From assembly GCA_021414085.1 (NCBI GenBank), contig JAIOPC010000014.1:310001-374000 (forward strand): a stretch of DNA of 64,000 nt, written 5' to 3'. The notes below the pieces were generated by a model that worked only from the letters and a program-made list of their open reading frames with translations, was not told the origin of the DNA and did no database searches. Shown piece by piece: positions 23,764 through 33,107 of the stretch (its first letter is position 1; each line of letters opens with the position of its first letter). The translations under genes and the position numbers were made by a program. The stretch is from Actinomycetes bacterium (GTDB lineage: Bacteria > Actinomycetota > Acidimicrobiia > Acidimicrobiales > Ilumatobacteraceae).

Positions 23764-26556
23764 ATGTCCGGACGGTCACACACCCTCGTCGTCCAGTCCA
23801 AGAAGTCCGATCCCCGCAACGCAGGTTTGCTGGTCGACGCGCACGCGCTTGGCCTTCATGGCGTGACCGACATCCAGTGCCGCGACCTGTACTTCATCGA
23901 AGGTGATCTGGGCGAGCCAGATCTGAAGCGCTTAGCTGGCGAGCTCCTCAGCGATCCGGTCGCGCAGACGGCCGAGTGGCGAAGCGCCGGGGGCGATGCT
24001 GTCGCGCTGTCGAACACGCAGGTCATCGAGACCGCGCGTCGTCCAGGTGTCACCGACTCGGTCGCAGAACAGATCGTCCGCGCCGCGCACGAACTGGGTA
24101 TCGCGGCGGTTCAGCGCGCAGCAACGGGCAACAGCTATTGCGTGGGCGGAGACCTTTCAACAGACGATCTGCGCACGCTTGCGGAACGCTTGCTCGCCAA
24201 CTCGGTGATTCAGCACTACAACCTTGGTGCGATCGAGCCCACGTTTCCGCAAACGGCCAAAGGATCCGCCAAGGTCGACACCATTCAGTTGCGCGAACTC
24301 GATGGTGACGGATTGTTGGCTCTATCGCGTGATCGCCGTGCGGCGCTCGACCTCGCCGAGATGTCAGCGATACAGGGGTACTTCCAGTCGGAAGATCGCG
24401 ACCCAACGGATGTCGAGTTTGAAATGCTCGCCCAGACTTGGAGCGAGCACTGCGTGCACAAGACCTTCCGCGCCAAGATCGAGGCTGACGGTCAGGCTCC
24501 GATTGACGGTCTGCTCAAGACCTACCTTGTTGCCGCAACCAACGCGATAGCCGCACCATGGGTGCGATCGGCTTTCGTCGATAACGCAGGCATCATCGAC
24601 TTCGACGACGAATTTGAAATCTCGATCAAGGTCGAAACGCACAACCACCCATCTGCGATCGAACCGTTCGGTGGTGCGAACACCGGCGTGGGTGGTGTGA
24701 TCCGCGATGTGCTTGGCGTTTCTGCCAAACCGATCGCGGCCACCGACGTGTTGTGCTTTGGCCCCGCCGACCTCGACCCGAACAACCTGCCGGAAGGCGT
24801 CTTGCATCCGCGACGAATTCGGTCGGGTGTCGTCGCAGGTGTGCAGGACTACGGCAACAAGATCGGCATCCCCACGGTCAACGGCGCGATCCTCTACGAC
24901 GAGGGTTACACCGCCAACCCACTCGTCTTCTGCGGCTGCATCGGAATCGCGCCGAAGGGGAAGCACGCCAGCACGCGTGCTCCGCAATCCAACGATCGCG
25001 TCATCGTGCTGGGTGGTCGCACGGGTTCGGACGGCTTGCGCGGCGCAACGTTCTCGTCGATGACGATGGATGCTCAGACGGGCGAAGTGGCCGGCGCCTC
25101 TGTGCAGATCGGCGACCCGATCACGGAGAAGGGGCTCATCGAGGTCATCACTCGTGCTCGCGATCTCGGCCTCTATCACGCGATCACGGATTGCGGCGCT
25201 GGTGGCCTGTCGTCGGCAGTTGGCGAAATGGCGAGCACCGCTGGCGCGGACGTTGAGCTGACGCACGTGCGCCTGAAGTATCCCGGCCTTGCCCCGTGGG
25301 AGATCTGGCTGTCGGAAGCGCAGGAGCGGATGGTGCTGGCCGTCCCCGAGCCGGCGCTTCCCCGACTGCAAGCACTGTGCGACACGTACGACGTCGAACT
25401 GACCAACATCGGTCACTTCACCGACACCGGCCGACTGCGGGTTCGCTACGCCAAAGAGATTGCGCTCGATCTTGACAACGGGTTCTTGCACGATGGGATT
25501 CCACAGCGAAAGATGACGGCCGTCATCGCGCAACGATCGACAACGAGCGGCACCACGCGACCAGCGCTCACAGGTCAGTCCAACGAGCGGGTGTTACTTG
25601 CGCTGCTGGCGACTCCGAACGTCGCGTCGAAGAGCGACGTCATCCGCATCTACGACCACGAGATCTTGGGGGGAACGGTCGTTAAGCCATTGACCGGCCT
25701 GCTCAACGATGGTCCGTCCGATGCCTGCGTGATCAAGCCGATCGGCACTCGGGGATCGCGCGGCATCGTGATCGCCAACGGAATCAATCCCGAACTCGGC
25801 AAGACAGATGCGTATGCGATGGCGCTGAACGTGATCGACGAGGCGATTCGAAACGCGGTGGCCGTCGGAGCCAACCCCGATCGCATCGCGATCCTCGACA
25901 ATTTCTGTTGGGGAGACCCGACTCGCCCAGAGACCTTGGGGTCGCTGGTTGAAGCGGTGCGTGGTTGCCACGATGCGGCCGTTCACTTCGGCACCCCCTT
26001 CATCTCCGGCAAGGATTCGCTGAACAACGAGTACCTCGGTGCCGATGGCGAGCGTCACGCGATTCCGCCCACGTTGCTGATCTCGGCGCTCGGCATCATC
26101 GACGATGTTGCCAAGGCAGTGACGATGGATCTGAAGGCTGTGGGAAACGCGATCTATCTCGTCGGCAGCATCACGCCGACGGAGAACAGCCAACTGCCGA
26201 GCGCACACCTTTACCGAGCGCTGCACCGCACGCTGCAACTCGGACTGGTTCGTGCCTGCCACGACCTCAGCGAAGGCGGCCTGGCGGTTGCCGCGGCAGA
26301 AATGTGCATCGGTGGCCGTGTGGGGATGTCGTTAACGGTCGACGAGGCCGACCTGTTCACCGAGACCAACGGTTGCCTCCTCACCGAAGTTCATCCCGAC
26401 AACGCCGCCGAATTCGAGCGCACGTTTGCCGGTCAACCACACCGACGTCTCGGTGTCGTCGCCGACAGCAACCAACTGCGCATCGCGTCCCCCGACCAAC
26501 AGTTCCTCTCCGTCGCAGTCGACCAACTCGTCGCCGCGTGGAAAACAGCCTCCTAG
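23764..26556 (+). CDS. purL: FGAM synthase PurL with N-terminal PurS-like tandem repeat
   Basis: 930 residues. Two successive PurS-like units form the N-terminus: about 8-72 (VTDIQCRDLYFIEGDL, LAGELLSDPV) and about 88-160 (DSVAEQIVRAAHELG, LAERLLANSVIQHY). The FGAM synthetase core follows, with WSEHCVHKTF (catalytic His), KVETHNHPSAIEPFGGANTGVGG and DCGAGGLSSAVGEM. It converts FGAR to FGAM with ATP and ammonia from PurQ. No glutaminase domain is attached and no separate purS is needed. First gene of the operon, 8 bases before purQ. Confidence 0.9.
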   Translation: MSGRSHTLVVQSKKSDPRNAGLLVDAHALGLHGVTDIQCRDLYFIEGDLGEPDLKRLAGELLSDPVAQTAEWRSAGGDAVALSNTQVIETARRPGVTDSVAEQIVRAAHELGIAAVQRAATGNSYCVGGDLSTDDLRTLAERLLANSVIQHYNLGAIEPTFPQTAKGSAKVDTIQLRELDGDGLLALSRDRRAALDLAEMSAIQGYFQSEDRDPTDVEFEMLAQTWSEHCVHKTFRAKIEADGQAPIDGLLKTYLVAATNAIAAPWVRSAFVDNAGIIDFDDEFEISIKVETHNHPSAIEPFGGANTGVGGVIRDVLGVSAKPIAATDVLCFGPADLDPNNLPEGVLHPRRIRSGVVAGVQDYGNKIGIPTVNGAILYDEGYTANPLVFCGCIGIAPKGKHASTRAPQSNDRVIVLGGRTGSDGLRGATFSSMTMDAQTGEVAGASVQIGDPITEKGLIEVITRARDLGLYHAITDCGAGGLSSAVGEMASTAGADVELTHVRLKYPGLAPWEIWLSEAQERMVLAVPEPALPRLQALCDTYDVELTNIGHFTDTGRLRVRYAKEIALDLDNGFLHDGIPQRKMTAVIAQRSTTSGTTRPALTGQSNERVLLALLATPNVASKSDVIRIYDHEILGGTVVKPLTGLLNDGPSDACVIKPIGTRGSRGIVIANGINPELGKTDAYAMALNVIDEAIRNAVAVGANPDRIAILDNFCWGDPTRPETLGSLVEAVRGCHDAAVHFGTPFISGKDSLNNEYLGADGERHAIPPTLLISALGIIDDVAKAVTMDLKAVGNAIYLVGSITPTENSQLPSAHLYRALHRTLQLGLVRACHDLSEGGLAVAAAEMCIGGRVGMSLTVDEADLFTETNGCLLTEVHPDNAAEFERTFAGQPHRRLGVVADSNQLRIASPDQQFLSVAVDQLVAAWKTAS

Positions 26557-26564
26557 TCAACGAC

Positions 26565-27356
26565 ATGCTCCCTCGTGCACTCATCCTCCACGCCTATGGC
26601 TCAAATCGCGATCTTGATGCGGCGCAGGCCTTCGAACTGGCTGGTGCGCAATCGGATGTTGTGGCGCTCACTGAACTTCGTGCGCGCGCGTTGCGGTGGG
26701 CGGACTATCAACTGCTCTGCCTTCCGGGTGGCTTCGCCCACGCCGACGCGCTTGGCGCGGGCAAGCTCTTTGCCCTCGACCTCACGACGTACTTCGCTGA
26801 CGAGGTCACGGCTTTTGTTGATGCGGGAAAACCGGTGATCGGAATGTGTAACGGGTTCCAGGCCCTCGTGAAGTCCGGCATCCTTCCCGACGGGCGTGAC
26901 GAATTCGGCTCCGCCGCGCCGACCACAACACTGACGTTCAACGCTGCTGGTCACTTCGAGTGTCGCTGGATCACTTTGAGGCCACAGTCCGAGACGTGTG
27001 TGTGGACTCGCGGACTGAGTGAACCGATCTACTGCCCGGTCGCGCACGGCGAAGGTAACTACACCGTCATCGATGAGTCGTTGATCTCCGACTTGAGCTC
27101 CCAAGATCAGATAGCGCTCGTCTACGCCAACGCCGACGGTTCACCGGCGAACGGCGAGTACCCGCACAACCCCAACGGTTCGATTGCGGACATCGCAGGA
27201 GTGTGCAACCCGGCAGGCAACGTGCTCGGGCTCATGCCGCATCCCGAGAACCACATTCTGCCGCACCAGCATCCGCGCTGGACCCGCGGCGAGGGCGGTC
27301 AGTTAGGTCTGACCCTGTTTGAAAACGGAGTGAAATACGCCAGTGAACATGCCTGA
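26565..27356 (+). CDS. purQ: FGAM synthase glutaminase subunit PurQ
   Basis: 263 residues, a class I glutamine amidotransferase. The nucleophile Cys is C95 in IGMCNGFQAL, and the His and Glu of the triad are H226 and E228 in MPHPENH. It releases ammonia from glutamine for PurL. The length is close to the larger PurQ type, with extra C-terminal sequence. The ATG at 26565 is preferred. Its 3' end overlaps purC by 14 bases. Confidence 0.9.
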   Translation: MLPRALILHAYGSNRDLDAAQAFELAGAQSDVVALTELRARALRWADYQLLCLPGGFAHADALGAGKLFALDLTTYFADEVTAFVDAGKPVIGMCNGFQALVKSGILPDGRDEFGSAAPTTTLTFNAAGHFECRWITLRPQSETCVWTRGLSEPIYCPVAHGEGNYTVIDESLISDLSSQDQIALVYANADGSPANGEYPHNPNGSIADIAGVCNPAGNVLGLMPHPENHILPHQHPRWTRGEGGQLGLTLFENGVKYASEHA

Positions 27357-28323
27357 TGCCACCACCATTGAGAGGCTTCTTCCCGACGCCTTCCGCGAGA
27401 CGACCTTGTCGATCGCCGGTAAACAGTCGGGCAAAGTGCGCGACTGGTACCCGCTCGCCGGCAACCGTCGGTTGATCGTCACGACTGATCGACTTTCAGC
27501 TTTTGATCGCGTGTTGTCGGCGGTGCCCTACAAGGGTCAAGTGCTCAACCAACTCGCCGCGTGGTGGTTCGATCAAACCGCCGACGTGATTGCGAATCAC
27601 ATGCTCTCGGTTCCAGACCCGAACGCATTGATCGGCGTGGAAGCACAGCCGCTGCCAGTGGAAGTGATTGTGCGCGGCTACATCACCGGCGTCACCAGCA
27701 CGGCGTTGTGGTATCGCTACTCGCTCGGCGAGCGCGACATCTACGGCTACACGTTCCCGGAAGGCTTACACAAGAACGACCGCCTGCCCGCGGCGATCAT
27801 CACCCCTACTACTAAAGGTGGCCCGACTGGGCACGACGAACGGCTGACGTGCGCCGAAGTTGTCGATACCGGCCTGCTGCCTCGCGACATGTGGGAGGAA
27901 GTGCAAGCCGCCGCTCTCGCATTGTTCGCTCGCGGGCAGCAGGTTGCCGAACGGGCCGACTTGATCCTCGTCGACACGAAGTACGAATTCGGCGTTGACC
28001 CAAAGGGTCGCGTGATCCTGATCGACGAGGTCCACACGCCCGACTCGTCGCGCTTCTGGAAAGCCGACAGCTACGCCGCGCGTATTGCGGCGGGCGACGA
28101 ACCAGAAAACTTCGACAAGGAGTTCGTGCGTCTGGCCTTCGCGGAGCACGGTTACCGCGGTGATGGGGTTCCGCCAACAGTTCCGGACTCGCTGTGGGCG
28201 GCGGCGAGCCAGCGCTACATGACGATCTACGAAATGCTCACCGGTCAGCCGTTCATGCCAGGGAGTTATCCCGTGCAACCGCGTCTGACTGAAAACCTCC
28301 GCACCGCGGGATTGGACGTATGA
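27343..28323 (+). CDS. purC: SAICAR synthetase PurC
   Basis: 326 residues, the long form of SAICAR synthetase. GKVRDWYPL is the nucleotide loop, followed by TDRLSAFDRVL, PVEVIVRGYITG, ADLILVDTKYEFG and DEVHTPDSSRFW. It couples CAIR to aspartate with ATP. The start is GTG 27343, and ATG 27349 is an alternative. purE follows with an ATGA overlap, placing the two consecutive steps side by side. Confidence 0.92.
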   Translation: MNMPDATTIERLLPDAFRETTLSIAGKQSGKVRDWYPLAGNRRLIVTTDRLSAFDRVLSAVPYKGQVLNQLAAWWFDQTADVIANHMLSVPDPNALIGVEAQPLPVEVIVRGYITGVTSTALWYRYSLGERDIYGYTFPEGLHKNDRLPAAIITPTTKGGPTGHDERLTCAEVVDTGLLPRDMWEEVQAAALALFARGQQVAERADLILVDTKYEFGVDPKGRVILIDEVHTPDSSRFWKADSYAARIAAGDEPENFDKEFVRLAFAEHGYRGDGVPPTVPDSLWAAASQRYMTIYEMLTGQPFMPGSYPVQPRLTENLRTAGLDV

Positions 28324-28796
28324 CCTCACTTGTCGTAATTCTCATGGGCTCCAAAGCCGACGCAGCGCACTGCCAGAAGATCTCCGAAGCGGCGCTCGGC
28401 TTTGGCCTCGAAGTCGTTACTCGCATCGGCTCGGCGCACAAGACGCCGGATCACGTTTCGAGCTTGCTTCGCGACTACGAATCCGACCCGCGACCCAAGG
28501 TGTACATCACCGTCGCCGGTCGCAGCAACGCACTGTCCGGCTTCACCGACGGATCGGTGACGTCCCCGGTGATCGCCTGTCCGCCTCCTAGCGACTCGTT
28601 CGGTGGTGCCGACATCTACTCCTCGTTGCGCATGCCATCGGGAATTGCACCCGCAGTTGTTCTCGAGCCAGCGAACGCAGCGCTACTCGCGGCCAAGATC
28701 TTGAGCCTCAGCGACCCCGACGTGAAGTTGAAGGTCATCGAGTTTCAGAAACGCCAAGCCGACAAGATCATCGCCGACGACGGCGGCCAACTGTGA
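28320..28796 (+). CDS. purE: Class II PurE (CO2-dependent AIR carboxylase)
   Basis: 158 residues. The PurE fold starts VVILMGSKADAAHC, and RIGSAHKTPDH, TVAGRSNALSGF and CPPPSDSFGGADIYSSLRMP follow. Class I bacterial PurE has SAHRTP and AGAGGAAHLPGM at these places. The SAHKT and AGRSN motifs instead mark class II enzymes known from animals and a few bacteria such as Treponema, which carboxylate AIR directly with CO2. No purK lies in the cluster, in agreement. It is overlapped by purC upstream (ATGA) and by purF downstream (GTGA). Confidence 0.9.
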   Translation: MTSLVVILMGSKADAAHCQKISEAALGFGLEVVTRIGSAHKTPDHVSSLLRDYESDPRPKVYITVAGRSNALSGFTDGSVTSPVIACPPPSDSFGGADIYSSLRMPSGIAPAVVLEPANAALLAAKILSLSDPDVKLKVIEFQKRQADKIIADDGGQL

Positions 28797-30223
28797 GCCT
28801 CGACGATCAGCTGCTGGAAGACGACCGTCCGCACGAGGAGTGCGGCATCGTCGGTATCTATGCGCCAAACGAAGACGTTGCGCGAATGGCGTTCTTCGGC
28901 TTGTTCGCGTTGCAACATCGCGGGCAAGAGGCCGCGGGTATTGCGGTGTCCGACGGCGTCACGGCTCGCATGCACAAAGACGTTGGACTGGTGGCGCAGG
29001 TGTTCAATGCTGAGAATCTTGCGCCGCTGCAAGGTCACTACGCGATCGGTCATACGCGCTACTCGACGACCGGCTCGTCGTCGGCCCGCAATGTGCAGCC
29101 CTTTCTTATCGAAACGCAGTACGGCCCGCTGGGTGTTGCCCACAACGGCAACATCGTGAACGCGCAGGAGTTACGCAGCGAGCTGTTGCGTCGCGGGGTT
29201 GGGTTGTCGTCATCCTCCGACAGCGAAGTCATCACGATGATGCTCGCTGGCGCCGAAGGCGACACGTGGGAGGAGCGGATACGCAACACGATGCCGCGCT
29301 GGCGCGGTGCCTTCTGCCTCAGCATCCTGACGCGCGACGGCGTTTTCATGGTCCGTGATCCCTGGGGCTTCCGCCCGCTCAGCGTCGGACGTTTGCCGAC
29401 GGGTGGATACGCGGCCGCCTCCGAGTCCGGCGCGCTGCGCACTCTGGGCTGCGAAGTGATTTGCGAGGTCAGCCCCGGTGAGATCGTGACGCTCAGCAAG
29501 GCAGCCTTGCGCGTCACCCAGGCGGTTCCGGCGCATGAGCAGTTGGCGCGCTGCACGTTCGAACAGATCTACTTCTCCCGACCGGACAGCTTTTGGGATG
29601 GTTTGAGCGTGCATGAGGTGCGCCAGCACCTTGGGGTTCAGCTCGCCCGCGAGGCGCCGGTGGCAGCCGATGTTGTTGTGCCCGTGCCCGACTCGTCCAC
29701 TCCAGCCGCGATTGGTTACGCGCGAGAGGCTGGCATTCCGTACAACGACGGCTTCATCAAGAATCGCTACATCGGTCGCACTTTCATTCAACCGACCGAC
29801 TCTTTGCGCAAGCAGGGTGTGGCCCTCAAGTTCAATGTGCTGGAAGAAAACCTGCGCGACCAGCGAGTGATCGTCATTGACGACAGCATCGTGCGTGGCA
29901 ACACCTCCGGCCCACTGGTCAAGCTGTTGCGCGACGCGGGTGCGCGTGAGGTGCACATGCGCATCACGTGCCCGCCAATCGCGCACCCGTGCTTCATGGG
30001 TGTCGACATGGGCACGTACGACGAACTCATTGCCCATCACATGACGGTCGACGAGATTTGTGAACACATCGGCGCCGACTCGCTGCACTTCCTCTCGCTC
30101 GATGGCATGATGCGCGCCATTGGCAAAGCAGACGGCTATTGCAATGCCTGTTTCAGTGGCGTGTACCCACTCGAGCTGGATACCGAACGAACGAAGACCG
30201 GATTTGAGCGTGCACTTGCGTAA
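28793..30223 (+). CDS. purF: Amidophosphoribosyltransferase PurF
   Basis: 476 residues. A 16-residue propeptide ends at C17 of EECGIVGIY, the N-terminal nucleophile after self-cleavage. The glutaminase domain is followed by the PRTase domain with the PRPP loop VIVIDDSIVRGNT. Four Cys (ARCTFEQ, HPCFMG, YCNACFSG) sit where Bacillus-type PurF binds a 4Fe-4S cluster, so it is the Fe-S form. It makes phosphoribosylamine, the first committed step of the pathway. The GTG start overlaps the purE stop. Confidence 0.93.
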   Translation: MSLDDQLLEDDRPHEECGIVGIYAPNEDVARMAFFGLFALQHRGQEAAGIAVSDGVTARMHKDVGLVAQVFNAENLAPLQGHYAIGHTRYSTTGSSSARNVQPFLIETQYGPLGVAHNGNIVNAQELRSELLRRGVGLSSSSDSEVITMMLAGAEGDTWEERIRNTMPRWRGAFCLSILTRDGVFMVRDPWGFRPLSVGRLPTGGYAAASESGALRTLGCEVICEVSPGEIVTLSKAALRVTQAVPAHEQLARCTFEQIYFSRPDSFWDGLSVHEVRQHLGVQLAREAPVAADVVVPVPDSSTPAAIGYAREAGIPYNDGFIKNRYIGRTFIQPTDSLRKQGVALKFNVLEENLRDQRVIVIDDSIVRGNTSGPLVKLLRDAGAREVHMRITCPPIAHPCFMGVDMGTYDELIAHHMTVDEICEHIGADSLHFLSLDGMMRAIGKADGYCNACFSGVYPLELDTERTKTGFERALA

Positions 30224-30232
30224 GGCCAGCAC

Positions 30233-31504
30233 TTGAGAGTCTTGATCGTGGGGTCCGGTGGGCGCGAGCACGCGCTGGCATGGAAGGTTGCGCAATCTCC
30301 ACGCCTGACCGCACTGTTCGTCGCGCCCGGTAACGCGGGCACCGCGGCGTACAACATCGACATTGCGGCGGATGAAACCGAACGGATGGTCGCCTTCGCC
30401 ACGGAGCAGCAACTCGACTTAGTCATCATCGGTCCGGAAGTTCCGCTGGCGGCCGGTTTGGCCGACGCGTTGGGCAGCGCGGGGATCAAGGTTTTCGGTC
30501 CATCGCGAGCCGCTGCCGAGATCGAGTCGAGTAAGGCGTTCTCGAAAGCGTTCATGCTGCGTCACCACATTCCGACAGCACGCTTCGCGACTTTCACCGA
30601 CCACGACACTGCCCGCGAGCACTTGTCTACGGTCGACTATCCAGTCGTCATCAAGGCTTCCGGCTTGGCAGCTGGCAAAGGTGTCGTGATCCCCTCCACC
30701 GCGAACGAGGCGTTGGAGGCACTCGCAGCGATCATGCTCGATCACGAATTCGGATCAGCAGGCGATGAAGTCATCATCGAGGAACGACTCTGCGGCGAGG
30801 AAGTGTCGCTGCTTTGTTTTACAGACGGCGTGGCGTTGGCCGCGATGCCGCCTGCGCAGGATCACAAACGGTTGCTCGACGGCGACCGTGGCCCCAACAC
30901 CGGTGGCATGGGTGCGTACGCGCCAGCGCCGATCTGCCCGCCCGAACTCGCCGAGGAGTTCGCGCACAGCGTGCTGCAGCGCGCCATCGATGGCTTGCGC
31001 GCCGAGGGCCGACCGTTCCTCGGCGTCCTCTACGCCGGGCTGATGCTGACGCCCGACGGTCCGCGCGTACTTGAATTCAATTGTCGCTTGGGCGACCCCG
31101 AGACGCAGGTGTTGCTGCCGCTGCTCCATTCCGACCTGTTGACCATCGCCGAGGCGTGTGTCGACGGGCGGTTGGCCGATACAGAAGTGAAGTGGAACTC
31201 TGGCGCGGCGGCGAGCGTGATGATTGCGTCGGACGGCTACCCCGGCAAGTACGAGAGCGGGCGTGTAATCAGCGGCCTTGATGCCTCGTTCGAGCAGGCT
31301 GTTGTGTTTCACGCCGGCACCAAAGTCGTCGCGGCCGACACGCTGACCGCGGGCGGGCGAGTGTTGGCTGTCACCGGCTGGGGCACAACGATCGCCGAGG
31401 CGCTGCAACACGCGTACGCGCCGATCGGCGCAATCAAGTTCGACGGGATGCAATACAGAACCGACATTGGATGGCGCGCGGTCGGAGAACCAGACGATGA
31501 GTGA
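30233..31504 (+). CDS. purD: GAR synthetase PurD
   Basis: 423 residues of an ATP-grasp ligase: N-domain [19 protein letters not shown]-loop [14 protein letters not shown], core [17 protein letters not shown], and metal ligands in [13 protein letters not shown]. It joins phosphoribosylamine and glycine. A TTG start at 30233 is needed to include the conserved N-terminal strand. It overlaps purM by 8 bases. Confidence 0.92.
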   Translation: MRVLIVGSGGREHALAWKVAQSPRLTALFVAPGNAGTAAYNIDIAADETERMVAFATEQQLDLVIIGPEVPLAAGLADALGSAGIKVFGPSRAAAEIESSKAFSKAFMLRHHIPTARFATFTDHDTAREHLSTVDYPVVIKASGLAAGKGVVIPSTANEALEALAAIMLDHEFGSAGDEVIIEERLCGEEVSLLCFTDGVALAAMPPAQDHKRLLDGDRGPNTGGMGAYAPAPICPPELAEEFAHSVLQRAIDGLRAEGRPFLGVLYAGLMLTPDGPRVLEFNCRLGDPETQVLLPLLHSDLLTIAEACVDGRLADTEVKWNSGAAASVMIASDGYPGKYESGRVISGLDASFEQAVVFHAGTKVVAADTLTAGGRVLAVTGWGTTIAEALQHAYAPIGAIKFDGMQYRTDIGWRAVGEPDDE

Positions 31505-32516
31505 GTCCTCCAAGAGCTCCTATGCCGCCGCTGGCGTTTCCATCGATGCAGGCAACCGTGCAGTCGAGCTCATGCGCGACTCGGTGCGCTCGACGTACGG
31601 ACCGCAAGTTCTCGCTGGCATCGGAGCCTTCGGAGGTCTCTTCTCCGCGGCGGCGTTGAAGGAAATGGACGAGCCCGTGCTCGTCGCCTCGACCGATGGA
31701 GTTGGCACCAAAGTGAAGCTTGCCGCTGAGGTCGGTCGCTACGACTCGATCGGCCACGACATCGTCAACCACTGCATCGACGACATCCTCGTGCAGGGCG
31801 CGCGCCCACTGTTCTTTCTGGATTACGTCGCAAGCTCGAAGCTGAATCCGGAGATGATCGCGGCGGTTGTGGGCGGTATTGCTGCCGCGTGCCGCGAAGC
31901 GGGATGCGCCTTGCTTGGTGGTGAGACCGCCGAGATGCCCGGCGTCTATCAACCGAACGAGTTCGATGTTGCCGGCACGATCATCGGCGTTGTCGAGCGC
32001 TCCGCCGTTTTGCCGCGCGCGGACTTGCATGTGGGAGACGTACTGGTCGGTCTCGGTTCCTCCGGCCCGCACACCAACGGCTACTCACTGATTCGCAAGA
32101 TTTTCGAAGGCGTCTCGCTGCACGCGGTCGTCCCCGAACTCGGTCGGCCGCTGGTCGATGCGCTACTCGAACCGCATCGTTCGTATCTGCGGCCGCTCGG
32201 CCCCGCGCTGCACAAGATCAAGGCGCTCGCGCACATCACGGGCGGCGGGTTCATCGAGAACATCCCGCGTGTGCTGCCAGATGATCTCAGCGCAGTCGTT
32301 CGGCTCGGTAGCTGGCCGGTTCCGCCGTTGTTCCGCCTGCTCGAACAAAGGGGCGCTGTCGATTCGGACGAGATGTATCGGGTCTTCAACATGGGCATCG
32401 GCATGATCGCCGTCGTATCAGCCGAAGACGTCGATGCCGTTCGCGCCTTGATTCCGGAGGAATCGTTCGTCATCGGCGAACTCGTCTCTGGTTCCAAAGG
32501 AGTGACGTTGCAGTGA
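31497..32516 (+). CDS. purM: AIR synthetase PurM
   Basis: 339 residues. SSYAAAGVSIDAGN is the family N-terminus, and ASTDGVGTKVKLA, LGGETAEMPGVY and GLGSSGPHTNGYSLIRK are ATP/FGAM-binding motifs shared with PurL. It closes the imidazole ring of AIR. The ATG at 31497 lies inside the purD end, and purN begins at the GTGA of its stop. Confidence 0.93.
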   Translation: MSESSKSSYAAAGVSIDAGNRAVELMRDSVRSTYGPQVLAGIGAFGGLFSAAALKEMDEPVLVASTDGVGTKVKLAAEVGRYDSIGHDIVNHCIDDILVQGARPLFFLDYVASSKLNPEMIAAVVGGIAAACREAGCALLGGETAEMPGVYQPNEFDVAGTIIGVVERSAVLPRADLHVGDVLVGLGSSGPHTNGYSLIRKIFEGVSLHAVVPELGRPLVDALLEPHRSYLRPLGPALHKIKALAHITGGGFIENIPRVLPDDLSAVVRLGSWPVPPLFRLLEQRGAVDSDEMYRVFNMGIGMIAVVSAEDVDAVRALIPEESFVIGELVSGSKGVTLQ

Positions 32517-33100
32517 GTGCGGCTCGCCTTGTTGTTCTTGTTTCTGGCAACGGCTCAAACCTGCAAGCCGTTCTCGATGGATGTGCATCGGGCGAACTCC
32601 GTGCGCAGGTGGTCGCTGTGATCTCCGACAAACCCGATGCGTTCGGTCTTGAGCGCGCACGTCGCGCTGGCATCCCGGCTGTCGCGCAGCCGAAACTGGC
32701 GACACAAGATCGGGCTGCCTACGACTCTGCACTCGCGGCGCAGGTTGCCACCTTCAAACCAGACTGGATTGTGCTTGCGGGTTGGATGCGACTGCTGTCT
32801 GCGAAGTTGCTGGACCGTTTCCCCGGCCAAGTGATCAATCTCCACCCTGCTCTGCCGGAGATGTTTCCAGGCACGCATGCCATTGAACGCGCCCTCGACG
32901 CGTACCAGCGCGGCGAGATCGCGTGCACCGGCGTGATGGTTCATCTCGTTCCCGATGAAGGCGTCGATTGCGGACCGGTGCTCGCACAGCAAGTCGTCGC
33001 GATTGAACCGAACGACAGTCTCGAGACGTTGGCAGCAAGAATTCACGCGACGGAGCACAACCTGCTCGTCAGTACCCTCAACTCGCTTGTTACTCACTAG
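32513..33100 (+). CDS. purN: GAR formyltransferase PurN
   Basis: 195 residues. It has the phosphate loop SGNGSNLQA, the catalytic NLHPALPEMFPG (Asn/His) and DEGVDCGPVLAQ (Asp). It transfers formyl from 10-formyl-THF to GAR. It has a GTG start with GTGA overlap with purM. It is followed 7 bases later by purH, the other folate-dependent step. Confidence 0.92.
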   Translation: MSAARLVVLVSGNGSNLQAVLDGCASGELRAQVVAVISDKPDAFGLERARRAGIPAVAQPKLATQDRAAYDSALAAQVATFKPDWIVLAGWMRLLSAKLLDRFPGQVINLHPALPEMFPGTHAIERALDAYQRGEIACTGVMVHLVPDEGVDCGPVLAQQVVAIEPNDSLETLAARIHATEHNLLVSTLNSLVTH

Positions 33101-33107
33101 GACTCAT

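Noticed and set aside
24364-25533. Long open frame on the minus strand inside purL
   Set aside because: It lies entirely opposite conserved PurL motifs and its product has no coherent domain. It is a codon-bias shadow of purL.
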